Shown piece after piece: positions 8,680 through 17,627 of a stretch of DNA of 45,267 bases. Numbering within the stretch: the stretch's first letter is position 1; each line of letters begins with the position of its first letter. The notes under the pieces were generated by a model. It searched no databases. It was not told the DNA's origin and worked only from the letters and a program-made list of their open reading frames with translations. The translations under genes were made by a program, and so were the position numbers. The DNA lies in assembly GCA_024224665.1 (NCBI GenBank), contig JAAENG010000157.1, positions 1 to 45,267 on the forward strand, written 5' to 3'. The DNA is from Chloroflexota bacterium. GTDB taxonomy: Bacteria; Chloroflexota; Anaerolineae; J102.

Positions 8680-10317
8680 TCAAGCTTTGCGGAATGAGAC
8701 CACACGGCCTCGTAGTCTGGTATTGGGTACACGTGTCAGCACGCGTTCGACGTAATCTTCCTGTACTTCAACGAATGTGAATCGATCGCGGATGTCGATG
8801 TTGCCGACAGCACGTCCCGGGATGTTAGCTTCGTTGGCAATGGCACCCACGATGTCTTTAGGGCGTACACCGATGTCATAACCTGCATCCATAACGAGGC
8901 GTACATAACCGGCCTCGACCTCTCGTTCCTCGTCCGACTGGCGGTCACGGGGGCCGCGCTCACGACCACGTGAGCCACCGCCAGAACTATAGCGGGATTG
9001 GGAAGGTTGGCGACGGTCGGTGCGACGGGTGAAAATAGTGTCAGATTGGTTATGTTGCACCATGCTTACGGCTGCGGCGGCGATTTCCGCCCAATCGTAA
9101 CCTTCCTCGGCCAGATCGTTTAGCAAAAGCATGTAGACTTCGAGATTGCTCCGGCCGATAATGTCGCGCATGCGTTGTTTGAAGGCATCGGCTCGTTGAG
9201 ATACATCACTAGCACGCGTCGGTGGCAAAACAGCCTTGATACGCTGCCCCAAGAAATTTTCAATTTCGCTAAGAAGCCGGCGTTCTCGGGCAGTGACCAG
9301 CGAGAAATGTGTCCCTGTATCTGCTACAAGCTTTGTGCGGCTGGCATACGATTCAGCACCCATGGGGATATCGAAGCTGATAGCAAAGCTCGTTTCAATG
9401 ACCAGGTCTTCAGCAGCAGTGTCGGTAATCACAAGAAAATCGATACTCTGTTCACGCCAATTCAATACGACCGTGTCGGAGTAGCTGGCCTCGCTGTTTT
9501 TATTGAGCGAAGCAGCCAAATAGCCTTGGGCTTGCAGCATTTGGGCAACCTCTTCCGCTGCCGGACCAAGATTGACGTAAATCAAAGCACGATCGATACC
9601 TTCGCCATCCAGCAGGCGGGCGACTGACGTCATTTTTTCTGCCAGAGTGACGACTTGATAACGATGCTTGATGAGCGGCATAGCAACAGCCGTTGCTTCA
9701 CGTTTAAGCAAGACAGGTTCAAATAGATGTTGGTCAGCCAACTCCTGCAGATCGCTTTTCAACTGCGCCGACAAGATCACGGTCTGACGGCTGGCCGGCA
9801 TCTGGTCTAGCAGCGCTTCGATGAGATCGCCACGCTTTTTCGATAGCAATTGATCGGCGCTATCAATGACCACAAACTGAACGTTGTCGAGATTGAAAGA
9901 CTGACGTTCGACATGGTCTTTGATGCGCTTGGGTGTGCCGACGACAATGGTTGTCGCCCTGCCAAGCCTTTCAGCTTCACGTTGCAAAGGCTGTCCTCCA
10001 AAAACCGGCACAACGTGCAAGTGCGGCTGTTGGCTCATCTGCTGAAAGAGTGTCGAGACGCGCATAGCGTCATCACTTGATTCGACGATAGCAACCACTT
10101 GCACACCCTCGACTTCAGGGTCGAGTGTTTGCAGGATGGGCAAAACATAGGTAAGCGTTTTGCCACTTCCTGGTGGTGCTTCGACGACGGCATCGCGGCC
10201 TGCCAACAGTTGTGGCACCGCTTCAACTTGTAGTTTGCTGGGTTGCTCGTAACCTAAAGTTTCCAGCCCCGCAATCAGATCGGGATTTAGGCCGAGTTCG
10301 GCGAATGTCTGACTCAT
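8680..10317 (-). CDS. Degenerate DEAD-box-like protein with DbpA-type RNA-binding domain
   Basis: A 545-residue protein with the DEAD-box helicase fold order: Q-motif region near 26-30, motif I APPGSGKT (47-54), motif Ib-like GTPKR (128-131), motif II, motif III, a second RecA domain, then a C-terminal DbpA/CsdA-like RNA-binding domain (about 466-545). Motif II reads DSAD (152-155) instead of DEAD, so the catalytic Glu is missing. Motif III is SAQ (183-185) instead of SAT. The motif V region is TDTAAEDL, and motif VI, normally HRxGRxGR, is ASRTKLVADTG (325-335) and lacks the arginine finger pattern. A Ser/Arg/Gly-rich linker precedes the RNA-binding domain. By family knowledge DEAD-box proteins need the Glu and motif VI Arg residues for ATP hydrolysis, so I infer an ATP-binding but non-hydrolysing RNA chaperone or ribosome-associated scaffold. 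TGAGGAAAT lies before the start. Confidence 0.88.
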   Translation of the reverse strand: MSQTFAELGLNPDLIAGLETLGYEQPSKLQVEAVPQLLAGRDAVVEAPPGSGKTLTYVLPILQTLDPEVEGVQVVAIVESSDDAMRVSTLFQQMSQQPHLHVVPVFGGQPLQREAERLGRATTIVVGTPKRIKDHVERQSFNLDNVQFVVIDSADQLLSKKRGDLIEALLDQMPASRQTVILSAQLKSDLQELADQHLFEPVLLKREATAVAMPLIKHRYQVVTLAEKMTSVARLLDGEGIDRALIYVNLGPAAEEVAQMLQAQGYLAASLNKNSEASYSDTVVLNWREQSIDFLVITDTAAEDLVIETSFAISFDIPMGAESYASRTKLVADTGTHFSLVTARERRLLSEIENFLGQRIKAVLPPTRASDVSQRADAFKQRMRDIIGRSNLEVYMLLLNDLAEEGYDWAEIAAAAVSMVQHNQSDTIFTRRTDRRQPSQSRYSSGGGSRGRERGPRDRQSDEEREVEAGYVRLVMDAGYDIGVRPKDIVGAIANEANIPGRAVGNIDIRDRFTFVEVQEDYVERVLTRVPNTRLRGRVVSFRKA

Positions 10318-10407
10318 GTTGTTAGAATTTCCTCAAAGTAATGTTCACAAGATACCGGTCACGTGTCCAACCACAGCTCCCGGAGGTGCTATCCCACACC
10401 AGAGCAA

Positions 10408-10434
10408 ATTATAGCACAAGCCTCATGAAGTCAA
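10408..10434 (-). promoter_or_regulatory. Promoter of the helicase-like gene
   Basis: On the minus strand TATAAT lies at 10413-10408 and TTGACT at 10434-10429, spaced 15 bp (16-17 bp if read as TTTGAC or TTTTGA). The transcript would begin near 10402 with a leader of about 85 nt. A perfect -10 with a near-consensus -35 in a non-coding spacer is good evidence, though spacing is short. Confidence 0.6.
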
Positions 10435-10854
10435 AAATCTGGGCTTCAGGCAGTAGTGGCTCTGCAAAATGTGGCGCCGTAAAGAATTTGTATCCCAATA
10501 ACAGGCTCTACTGACAAAAGGTCGAACCATGCAACGAAGATCGAGATGACAGCGAAAAGGGTGGGATTTGAACGAACTTTTCTCTGTGAACCCCCTAGAC
10601 TTCCCTCGTGATCCCCGCGCCCTCTGCGGTGAAAAAGCTGATTCAGTGGACTCATAAGTGCTTTCACCCGCATAGTATTCTGCCCTAAGTCCTTTACATC
10701 CATGGCCTGGGAGTTGCCAAAACCGCCAAACAGTCTAAAAATAGGTGGGAGAGATGCTATTTGGCGCCGCACCCTGACAAGCAAGCACCAAGCATCACTG
10801 ATACACTCATCACCTGCCACCCTCCTCAGTTTGAGTTCACACCTCGCTGATCTT
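10435..10854. other. Spacer between divergent genes
   Basis: Apart from the minus-strand promoter, the spacer holds no gene I can support. An open frame continuous with the downstream membrane protein starts at 10702, but its first 51 codons lack a ribosome site and do not look like protein. A patch near 10598-10640 (CCTCTGCGGTGAA) resembles a dispersed intergenic phrase. A tRNA-like T-arm near 10561 was examined and rejected. Confidence 0.4.
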
Positions 10855-12807
10855 ATGCCTGACAACTTGCCCGACTGGCTGAGTATTCTTGAGTTTGCCA
10901 ATCTCGTTCTATCCTCAGCCATCCTCATTCTCAGTTTTTCCCTTTTCGTGTATATCCTGACCTTCAACCTGCATAGCCGCGTAGGCCGAGCCTTCGCGGC
11001 TTTGTTACTTGGCGTTATCCTCGTCTACTCGGGAGACATTGTGATCCCGCGCGTAGGTTGGCAGGAAAGCTGGCTACGGTTTCAGTGGTTGGGCATTGCC
11101 CTGGTGCCCGCCGCGTATCTGCATTTCTCGCGTGCGGTGCTGTTGGCCACCTGGCTTCAAACTGAAAGTAAACGGTGGACGTGGATCGTCCGGGGTGCTT
11201 ACTTAGTTAGTGCGTTATTCGCTCTTTTGGCTCTCCGAACCGATGTCCTTGTGCGTCCTGCTGCCGGTGTGGTGCCGGTTACCTACCTGCAACCCGGCCC
11301 TCTCTTCCCTCTCTTTACGCTCTACTTCATCGTCGCCAGCCTTTGGGGTGGACTCAACCTGTTGTTGGCCCGTTCACAAGCCCGTACCCTTGCCTCGCGC
11401 CGGCGTTTGAACTATCTGTTATGGAGTTTCGTCGCGCCCGGGTTGGGCGTGTTTCCCTACCTGATCCTGATCTCTCGCGCCGGCGCTACATCTCCAAACA
11501 CGGTGCTTATTCTGGCCAGCATCGCCAATATCGCTGTCGGCATTATGCTTGTGGTCATGGCTTATAGCGTAGCCTATTACGGCGTGCTTTCGCCTGACCG
11601 CACTGTGAAGCGCCAGCTCGTCTATTTTTTGTTACGAGGGCCGGTGGTCGCAGCCATCGTCGTTGGCCTGATCCTGGCGATCCCCAGTGTCGAAGCTATC
11701 CTCGGCCTGCCGCCTGATACAGCCCTCACCTTGCTTGTGGTTGGTACGATCGTTCTTGCCCAGGTGCTCTTGTACATCTTCCAACCCTGGATCGACCGCC
11801 TGCTCTATCGCAAAGAAACAGACGAAGTACAATGGATGCGCACACTGGAAACCCGCTTGATGACCAGTGGCGATCTCAGCCAATTCCTGGAAAACGTCCT
11901 GGTTTCTATTTGCGATGCCTTGCAAGTTGATGAAGGATTCGTCGCTCTACCTGGCGAGTCAGGTGCTCGTCTGGAAGCTGTGGTCGGTAGCGAAGATCGG
12001 GCGAGAGAAGCGCTATCCTTGCCCGAAGTACAACAGCTCCTTACAACACGGGAACCAGACACACAATTTCATCAGATCGACGGATACTACGTACGCAATC
12101 TCACCAATCGCCATACCGACCAGCCACTGGGCATTATTGCCTTATGCAGTGCCAGCCTGCAACTGGAAGCGTCAGATAGCAATACGGACGCGGTGACCGA
12201 GGCCTTGCTGCGCCGCGCAGAGATTGCGGTCGAAGACCGTCATCTGCAACTGGATGTCTTCAAAGCCTTGCGACCGATTTTACCTGATATCTCAGTGATG
12301 CAAGCGCTTAGGGGCACCGTTCCTTACGTCGTCGCTGCTTCATCCACCGAGCAAGCCAACCTCTCCGATGATTCCAATTTCGATGAATGGGTACGAGACG
12401 CCTTATCGCACTTCTGGGGCGGCCTAAAGTTGAGCAAAAGCCCTTTGCTAGGATTACAGGTTGTGCGCAATGCCTTAAATGAGTATGATGAATCACCAAC
12501 TCGTGCCTTGCGCGCGGTTTTACAGTCGGCCGTAGAGCAGCAGCGTCCATCCGGTGACAGGCAGATGACGACATCGGAGTGGCTCCTGTATAATATCCTT
12601 GATCTCAAATATCTTCAGGGCAAACGCGTGCGCGAAGTCGCCAATCGCCTGGCCATGAGCGAATCCGACCTTTACCGCAAGCAACGCGTCGCCATATCCG
12701 AGGTTGCACGTACTTTGGCAGACATGGAAGCTAATGCCGAACATGTCACGAATGGCAATGGCAGCCATAACCTTGCTGAACCCGAGATTGAAGACCGTGC
12801 TGCCTGA
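10855..12807 (+). CDS. Polytopic membrane protein with GAF and HTH regions
   Basis: A 650-residue protein if the ATG at 10855 (MPDNLPDWLSIL) is the start; the frame is open to 10702 but this ATG sits directly before the first membrane helix. About eight or nine hydrophobic helices occupy residues 10-310, arranged like the 7TM sensor regions of some histidine kinases (N-terminal periplasmic loop, YYGVLSPDRTVKRQ linker). A GAF-like domain follows at about 331-465 (LETRLMTSGDLSQFLENVLV, DEGFVALPG). There is no kinase domain. The C-terminus (about 586-625: QGKRVREVANRLAMSESDLY) looks like a helix-turn-helix of the sigma-70 region 4 or transposase kind. I infer a membrane-bound signal receiver acting directly on DNA or on another protein. 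FtsK follows 35 bp downstream on the same strand. Confidence 0.75.
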   Translation: MPDNLPDWLSILEFANLVLSSAILILSFSLFVYILTFNLHSRVGRAFAALLLGVILVYSGDIVIPRVGWQESWLRFQWLGIALVPAAYLHFSRAVLLATWLQTESKRWTWIVRGAYLVSALFALLALRTDVLVRPAAGVVPVTYLQPGPLFPLFTLYFIVASLWGGLNLLLARSQARTLASRRRLNYLLWSFVAPGLGVFPYLILISRAGATSPNTVLILASIANIAVGIMLVVMAYSVAYYGVLSPDRTVKRQLVYFLLRGPVVAAIVVGLILAIPSVEAILGLPPDTALTLLVVGTIVLAQVLLYIFQPWIDRLLYRKETDEVQWMRTLETRLMTSGDLSQFLENVLVSICDALQVDEGFVALPGESGARLEAVVGSEDRAREALSLPEVQQLLTTREPDTQFHQIDGYYVRNLTNRHTDQPLGIIALCSASLQLEASDSNTDAVTEALLRRAEIAVEDRHLQLDVFKALRPILPDISVMQALRGTVPYVVAASSTEQANLSDDSNFDEWVRDALSHFWGGLKLSKSPLLGLQVVRNALNEYDESPTRALRAVLQSAVEQQRPSGDRQMTTSEWLLYNILDLKYLQGKRVREVANRLAMSESDLYRKQRVAISEVARTLADMEANAEHVTNGNGSHNLAEPEIEDRAA

Positions 12808-12842
12808 TTTCCCCCTCCCCCATTGTTTCCAGGCTCGTTATC

Positions 12843-14933
12843 GTGTCGAAAAATGCAGAGGTAAAACAACGCAAGTATGAGACGATTGGGCTGATTCTAC
12901 TTGCAATCGGTTTAATCGCCTTGTTGGATATGTTCTTCCTCTCGGGGGATAATCATGTCTTGCATACGATTGTAGGCGTCGGCGCCTTGCCCCTTGCTGT
13001 TACCCTGACGGCATTGGGAGCGTTCATCACGTTTCGGCGACTCGCCGGCCCGCTGTTAGGACCTCACTGGCATGGCGAGGCTATCTTGGGTATCGAATTG
13101 ATCTTTGTGGCTGCGCTGACGATGTTGCATATGCAATTGGGATCAGATAATTACGCAGCAGCGTTCGAGGGACGAGGTGGCGGCTTGATGGGATGGTCTT
13201 TATCGCAGTTGCTCACTCAGGCGGTCGGTGCGACGATCTCCTGGGTTCTGCTGATTGTGCTCGCTGTATTGGGACTGATTTTGATCTTTGAGTACACGCC
13301 ACTGCGTATGCTCAATCTTCCCCTCCCCCGGCTTCCGGATCTCTCACTGGCTGAAGCGCCGGAGGAAACGCACTATGTCGGTGAATCGCCTGTGCAAGAG
13401 CCCACCAGACCGGTCACAAAGAAAGAGACGAAAACTCGGTCGAGCCAGCAAAAAAGCCAGAAGAAGACCCAAAGTTCGGGACAGGCCCCCGCCCGAGTTC
13501 GGCGTTCCAAAAAACTGCCCCCTCTCAGCCTGTTGCAAATCGAGGATAGTGGCGGTTCTGGCGAAGAACAAGCCCAGATTCAGGCCCATATCATCGAGGA
13601 TACACTCAGTAGCTTTGGCATCCCCGCCGTCGTTACTGAGGTCAATATCGGCCCTACCGTCACCCAATTCGGCATATCGCCAGGTACATACGAACGGGCC
13701 GGGCGCATCATGCGTGTTCGTGTAAACAAGATCGTTTCGTTGTCAGATGATCTCTCGTTGGCACTGGCTGCCAGTCCTGTACGAATCGAAGCCCCTGTGC
13801 CGGGGCGTCCTTTTCTGGGTATCGAAGTGCCAAACCCCGATCTGACACTTGTATCACTGCGTGGGATATTGGAAGATAAAGATTTCCGGAGAACCCGCAG
13901 CCCCCTGGCGATCCCTTTTGGGCGGGATGTGAGCGGTGCAGCAGTCGGCGAAGATCTGCATTCATTGCCCCATCTCTTGATTGCCGGCGCCACAGGCTCG
14001 GGGAAATCGGTCGCTCTCAATGCCATTATCTGCGCGCTGCTGTTTAACAACCTACCCTCTGCCTTGCAGTTGATCCTGGTGGACCCCAAGCGTGTGGAAC
14101 TGCCTGGCTATAATGGCATCCCTCATCTCTTGGCTCCCGTGGTCACCGACCCACAACACGCAGAGGGGGCGTTGACATGGCTGTTGATCGAGATGGACGA
14201 ACGTTATCGTCGCTTTAGTGAAAAAGGGGTACGCAATATCGGTGGCTATAACCGAAAGGTGGGGACAAAAGATCGGTTACCTTACATTGTAACGATTATC
14301 GACGAACTGGCCGACCTGATGGTGACGGCGCCCGACAATATCGAAGCTAAGCTGGTGCGGCTGGCGCAAATGGCCCGAGCCACCGGGATTCATCTGATCA
14401 TCGCCACACAGCGGCCTTCAGTCGATATCGTCACCGGGCTGATTAAGGCGAATTTTCCTGCCCGTTTGGCCTTTGCTGTCACCAGCCAGATCGATTCGCG
14501 AGTGATCATCGACTCGCCAGGCGCAGACAAGTTGCTTGGGCGCGGCGACGGCCTGCTCATGACGGCCGACAGCTCTAAACTTCGGCGAATTCAGGGTTGT
14601 TTTGTGAGCGACAGCGAGATCAATGCCCTGGCACAGTGGTGGAAAGAGCAGATACCGGGTAACGAGATCGATTCAACACAGCCGCGCTATCCCTGGAACC
14701 AGCTTATGGTGGATGAGGCCAATGCTGACGATATGTTGTACAAAGCTACAGAAACTGTACGCGGACGTCAGAGCATTACAACATCTTCGTTACAACGCTT
14801 GATGGGGATTGGCTATCCTAAAGCAGCGAAATTGATGGAGCAGTTGGAAGCAGAAGGCGTTGTGGGGCCGGAGGATGATCGCCGTAGCGGGCGTGCTGTA
14901 CTGATCGAAGATAACGATCTGTCTTTCGAATAA
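12843..14933 (+). CDS. ftsK: DNA translocase FtsK/SpoIIIE
   Basis: A 696-residue translocase starting at GTG 12843; no in-frame ATG is better placed. Four membrane helices lie within the first 165 residues, followed by a Lys/Gln-rich linker, the alpha/beta motor with Walker A GATGSGKS (382-389) and Walker B LILVDPKRVEL, the downstream FtsK signature ATQRPSVDIVTG, and a C-terminal gamma winged helix (about 625-690: TSSLQRLMGIGYPKAAKLME) that reads polar KOPS-type sequences. It pumps DNA through the division septum and coordinates chromosome dimer resolution. The short N-terminal and linker regions are more like SpoIIIE than E. coli FtsK. I see no strong ribosome site before the GTG. Confidence 0.96.
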   Translation: MSKNAEVKQRKYETIGLILLAIGLIALLDMFFLSGDNHVLHTIVGVGALPLAVTLTALGAFITFRRLAGPLLGPHWHGEAILGIELIFVAALTMLHMQLGSDNYAAAFEGRGGGLMGWSLSQLLTQAVGATISWVLLIVLAVLGLILIFEYTPLRMLNLPLPRLPDLSLAEAPEETHYVGESPVQEPTRPVTKKETKTRSSQQKSQKKTQSSGQAPARVRRSKKLPPLSLLQIEDSGGSGEEQAQIQAHIIEDTLSSFGIPAVVTEVNIGPTVTQFGISPGTYERAGRIMRVRVNKIVSLSDDLSLALAASPVRIEAPVPGRPFLGIEVPNPDLTLVSLRGILEDKDFRRTRSPLAIPFGRDVSGAAVGEDLHSLPHLLIAGATGSGKSVALNAIICALLFNNLPSALQLILVDPKRVELPGYNGIPHLLAPVVTDPQHAEGALTWLLIEMDERYRRFSEKGVRNIGGYNRKVGTKDRLPYIVTIIDELADLMVTAPDNIEAKLVRLAQMARATGIHLIIATQRPSVDIVTGLIKANFPARLAFAVTSQIDSRVIIDSPGADKLLGRGDGLLMTADSSKLRRIQGCFVSDSEINALAQWWKEQIPGNEIDSTQPRYPWNQLMVDEANADDMLYKATETVRGRQSITTSSLQRLMGIGYPKAAKLMEQLEAEGVVGPEDDRRSGRAVLIEDNDLSFE

Positions 14934-14960
14934 CGTTTTTGTGTTTTAAAGTTTGGGGAG

Positions 14961-14989
14961 TTGACAATTAATCTATAAGCAGGTACACT
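14961..14989 (+). promoter_or_regulatory. Sigma-70-type promoter of the PadR-ABC operon
   Basis: TTGACA at 14961-14966 and TACACT at 14984-14989 are separated by 17 bp, a near-consensus promoter. Transcription would start near 14996, just before the palindrome at 15000-15021 and 54 bp before the padR start. Confidence 0.8.
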
Positions 14990-14999
14990 ATTCACAAGT

Positions 15000-15021
15000 A
15001 ACTAGTCATCCATGACTAGTT
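15000..15021. promoter_or_regulatory. Palindromic operator, probably for the PadR protein
   Basis: AACTAGTCAT and ATGACTAGTT form a perfect 10-bp dyad around CC, placed from the expected transcription start onward, where a bound repressor would block initiation or clearance. A third partial half site, ACTAGTTTTAC, lies at 15030-15040. PadR regulators often bind dyads at their own promoters, so autorepression is the natural reading. Confidence 0.72.
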
Positions 15022-15049
15022 TGGCGGATACTAGTTTTACACTGAATCG

Positions 15050-15598
15050 ATGGAAGGCCAGATTGTGGAACGGAAACTACTATTACTCGGCATGTTACGG
15101 ATGCAGGACATGCATGGCTACCAGCTCAATGAAATGATCGATAGCCATATTCAGGCAGGTTTCGCACTTAAGAAACCGACGATGTATAAGCTACTCAATG
15201 CCATGGTAGAGGATGGTTGGCTCACCTGTGCCACGCATAAAGAGGGTAATTATCCGACAAGACGCGTTTACTCGCTTACGGCTGCCGGAGAACTCGCCTT
15301 TATGAAGCTCCTGCGAGACAGTCTGAGCGCTTATTCGCCAATTGAGTATCAAGGCAATGTAAGCTTACTATTTATGAACGCATTGCCCGAGGACGAGAGA
15401 ATGGCACTACTGCATCGACGTCGAGAGATCGTTAAATCCTTACAGCATGCTATGCATCCACTGCCGGCAATCAGTAACCCGCATGATCTTGTCCAATTAC
15501 ATCAGATTCGCCACCTTGAGACGGAACTGGCATGGTTGGATGAAGTGATCGCCAGTGTTTCAGAAGAGCGTATCCATCTCGAACTCTCACAATTTTGA
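15050..15598 (+). CDS. PadR-family transcriptional regulator
   Basis: A 182-residue PadR protein. The N-terminal winged helix (about 8-90) shows LLLLGMLRMQDMHGYQLNEM, KKPTMYKLLNAMVEDGWL and the wing YPTRRVYSLTAAGELAF. The C-terminal helical part (about 100-180) would dimerise, as in the larger PadR subfamily. Such regulators usually repress an adjacent ABC exporter and release DNA when a toxic ligand binds. Here the ABC ATPase begins 43 bp downstream, and a promoter plus palindrome lie just upstream, so I infer self-control of the whole three-gene unit. Confidence 0.92.
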   Translation: MEGQIVERKLLLLGMLRMQDMHGYQLNEMIDSHIQAGFALKKPTMYKLLNAMVEDGWLTCATHKEGNYPTRRVYSLTAAGELAFMKLLRDSLSAYSPIEYQGNVSLLFMNALPEDERMALLHRRREIVKSLQHAMHPLPAISNPHDLVQLHQIRHLETELAWLDEVIASVSEERIHLELSQF

Positions 15599-15640
15599 CA
15601 CATAAGAAACTTGAACCAGCAAAGAAGGAGATTTTTTGTT

Positions 15641-16600
15641 ATGCCTCAAATGAATCACACTTTGGCAATCGAAACCAAGGGATTGGTCAAACGCTACAGC
15701 GAGGAAGTGCTGGCAGTAGATGGCATTGACATCGCCATCGAGAAGAACAGCATTTACGCTCTGCTAGGTCCTAACGGCGCCGGCAAAACCACCACGATGT
15801 CGATGCTCACCACCTTGTTGGAACCGACCCGTGGATCCGCTACTGTGGCTGGCTACGACATCGTCACCCAGGCCAAGGAAGTACGCAGCCAAATTGGTGT
15901 GACCTTTCAGGAGATCGTCCTGGACCCCGATCTTACCGGTCGGGAATCACTCGATTTTCATGGGCGTTTATACAGCATGGACAAAGCCAAGCGGCAGGCA
16001 AAGATAGATGAACTCCTGGCACTGGTGGAGTTGGAAGAGGCCGCTGACAGGCGAACCAATACCTATTCAGGAGGCATGAAACGACGTTTGGAACTGGCAC
16101 GTGGGTTGATGACAGAACCAGATGTCCTCTTTTTGGATGAGCCAACACAGGGTCTTGATCCACAAAACCGGGCGAATATCTGGGATTATATTCGTAACTT
16201 GAAAGAAAATACCGATATGACCCTGCTTTTGACCACACATTACATGGATGAAGCGGAAGCCTTGGCAGATCGTGTGGCGGTCATCGATCATGGCAAAATC
16301 GTGGTGGAAGGCACGCCCAGAGAACTGATCGATCAGATGGGTACCGATATATTCTATGTCGATGGTCAAGGAAATAGGGAAACTTTTGTCGTTCAGCTTC
16401 AGAAATTGCCTTTTGTGCAGGGTGTCGATACCACTGATGATGTTATTCAGATCAGTGTTGGTTCGGGCTCGGGTCGCTTGATCGAGATCGTCAAGGCCTC
16501 GCAGGCGGCAGGCTTTCATGTCGAAGATATTTCCCTTGCTAAACCGACATTGGGCGATGTCTTCCTGAAGTACACCGGTCGCCAATTGCGAGATAAATAG
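15641..16600 (+). CDS. ABC-2 type exporter, ATP-binding subunit (DrrA-like)
   Basis: A 319-residue ATPase. The start at ATG 15641 follows AAGAAGGAG with a 10-nt gap; a TTG at 15611 in frame is a poorer choice. Walker A is GPNGAGKTT (43-51), the signature SGGMKRR begins at 143, Walker B LFLDEPTQGLDP begins at 163, and the switch His is in TTHYMDEAEALADR. The C-terminal extension (about 235-319) is typical of the DrrA/daunorubicin-resistance class. It powers export through the permease encoded next. The substrate is unknown. Confidence 0.95.
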   Translation: MPQMNHTLAIETKGLVKRYSEEVLAVDGIDIAIEKNSIYALLGPNGAGKTTTMSMLTTLLEPTRGSATVAGYDIVTQAKEVRSQIGVTFQEIVLDPDLTGRESLDFHGRLYSMDKAKRQAKIDELLALVELEEAADRRTNTYSGGMKRRLELARGLMTEPDVLFLDEPTQGLDPQNRANIWDYIRNLKENTDMTLLLTTHYMDEAEALADRVAVIDHGKIVVEGTPRELIDQMGTDIFYVDGQGNRETFVVQLQKLPFVQGVDTTDDVIQISVGSGSGRLIEIVKASQAAGFHVEDISLAKPTLGDVFLKYTGRQLRDK

Positions 16601-16688
16601 TTGAAGACAAGACTCACATTTTAGTACGATACAGGACTTCAGTCCTCAATCGCGTAAGCTTTAGGATATCAAAATAGGAGAACAAACT

Positions 16689-17468
16689 ATGAGTGCATCA
16701 ATCATACTCTGGCAGAAACAGATGAAGAAGACCATGATCCATTCTGAAGAAGTTTTTGGAATTCTGTTTCAGCCTATTCTGTGGGTCGTGCTTTTCGGTG
16801 TGGGCATGCGCAGCCTCATGGGGGCGACCACGCCAGGCAATGGCGATGGCTACATGACTTTTATCCTGCCGGGTATCATCGCCTTGACGGCGGTGGGAGC
16901 AGCCATTGGTGGAGGTTCGACTTGGCTCAATGAACGGTTGGCAGGTATTGTCAAGGAGTATTTGGTCGCACCTATTCCTCGTTTGAGCATCTTGATGGGC
17001 AACGCCCTCAGTATTACGACCACGGTGTTGATTCAGTCGATCATCATCTTGGTTGTGGGCGTGCTGATGGGGGCAAGGTTGGGCGCCAGTCCTCTGGGTT
17101 GGTTGGGCGGTTTCCTCTTGATCGCCGGATACGGTATTGGTTTTTCTGGTATCGCCCTGGCCGTCGCTTCTAAAACCGATAGTTCCGCTGGCTATCATAT
17201 GATGATCTTCATGTTGCAACTGCCCTTGCTTTTTTGGAGTAACTCGCTCTACCCGTTGGCAACACTCCCCACCTGGATGCAAATCGGCGCATTTTTGAAC
17301 CCGACCACCTACGCCGTGACCGGCCTACGGCTGATCACGATGGCTCCTGTACCTGAGATGGGCAATGTGGATACGATCCCTTTATGGCTCTGTTTTCTTG
17401 TGATCGCTATTTTCGCAGCGCTTGGTATGGGGTTGGCATTGAGGGCATTTAAGAGTGCTATCAAATAG
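16689..17468 (+). CDS. ABC-2 type exporter, permease subunit
   Basis: A 259-residue integral membrane protein with six predicted helices, preceded by TAGGAGAACAAACT. The ABC-2 family pattern is clear: FILPGIIALTAVGAAIGGG, the ERLAGIVKEYLVAPIPRLSI coupling segment, and the closing SNSLYPLATLPTWMQIGAFL, NPTTYAVTGLRL region. It forms the membrane channel for the ATPase 88 bp upstream. The gap between them contains a small dyad AGGACT-TC-AGTCCT, which may attenuate translation but has no proven role. Confidence 0.94.
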   Translation: MSASIILWQKQMKKTMIHSEEVFGILFQPILWVVLFGVGMRSLMGATTPGNGDGYMTFILPGIIALTAVGAAIGGGSTWLNERLAGIVKEYLVAPIPRLSILMGNALSITTTVLIQSIIILVVGVLMGARLGASPLGWLGGFLLIAGYGIGFSGIALAVASKTDSSAGYHMMIFMLQLPLLFWSNSLYPLATLPTWMQIGAFLNPTTYAVTGLRLITMAPVPEMGNVDTIPLWLCFLVIAIFAALGMGLALRAFKSAIK

Positions 17469-17492
17469 CCAATGCATCAAGCTACGCTGAAA

Positions 17493-17531
17493 AACGCCCG
17501 TCCCAGAATCGACGATTCTGGGACGGGCGTT
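17493..17531 (+). terminator. Long terminator hairpin after the ABC operon
   Basis: AACGCCCGTCCCAGAATCG and its complement form an almost loopless 19-bp stem around one A. The T-run lies on the minus-strand side (CGTTTTTCAGCG) rather than after the plus-strand stem, so it would terminate minus-strand transcription better, though both neighbours are on the plus strand. Confidence 0.7.
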
Positions 17532-17627
17532 GCGCGTTGACTCATAGTTTCATGAATTGGGAGCAACAGGTTATCTGGCAGTATCATAGTGGTGTGGAGT
17601 TACGAACAATACCTAAAAGGAGCAACG

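Noticed and set aside
10555-10590. tRNA-like 3' half on the minus strand (TTCAAATCCCACC)
   Set aside because: The T-stem does not pair and no anticodon arm or acceptor partner lies upstream.
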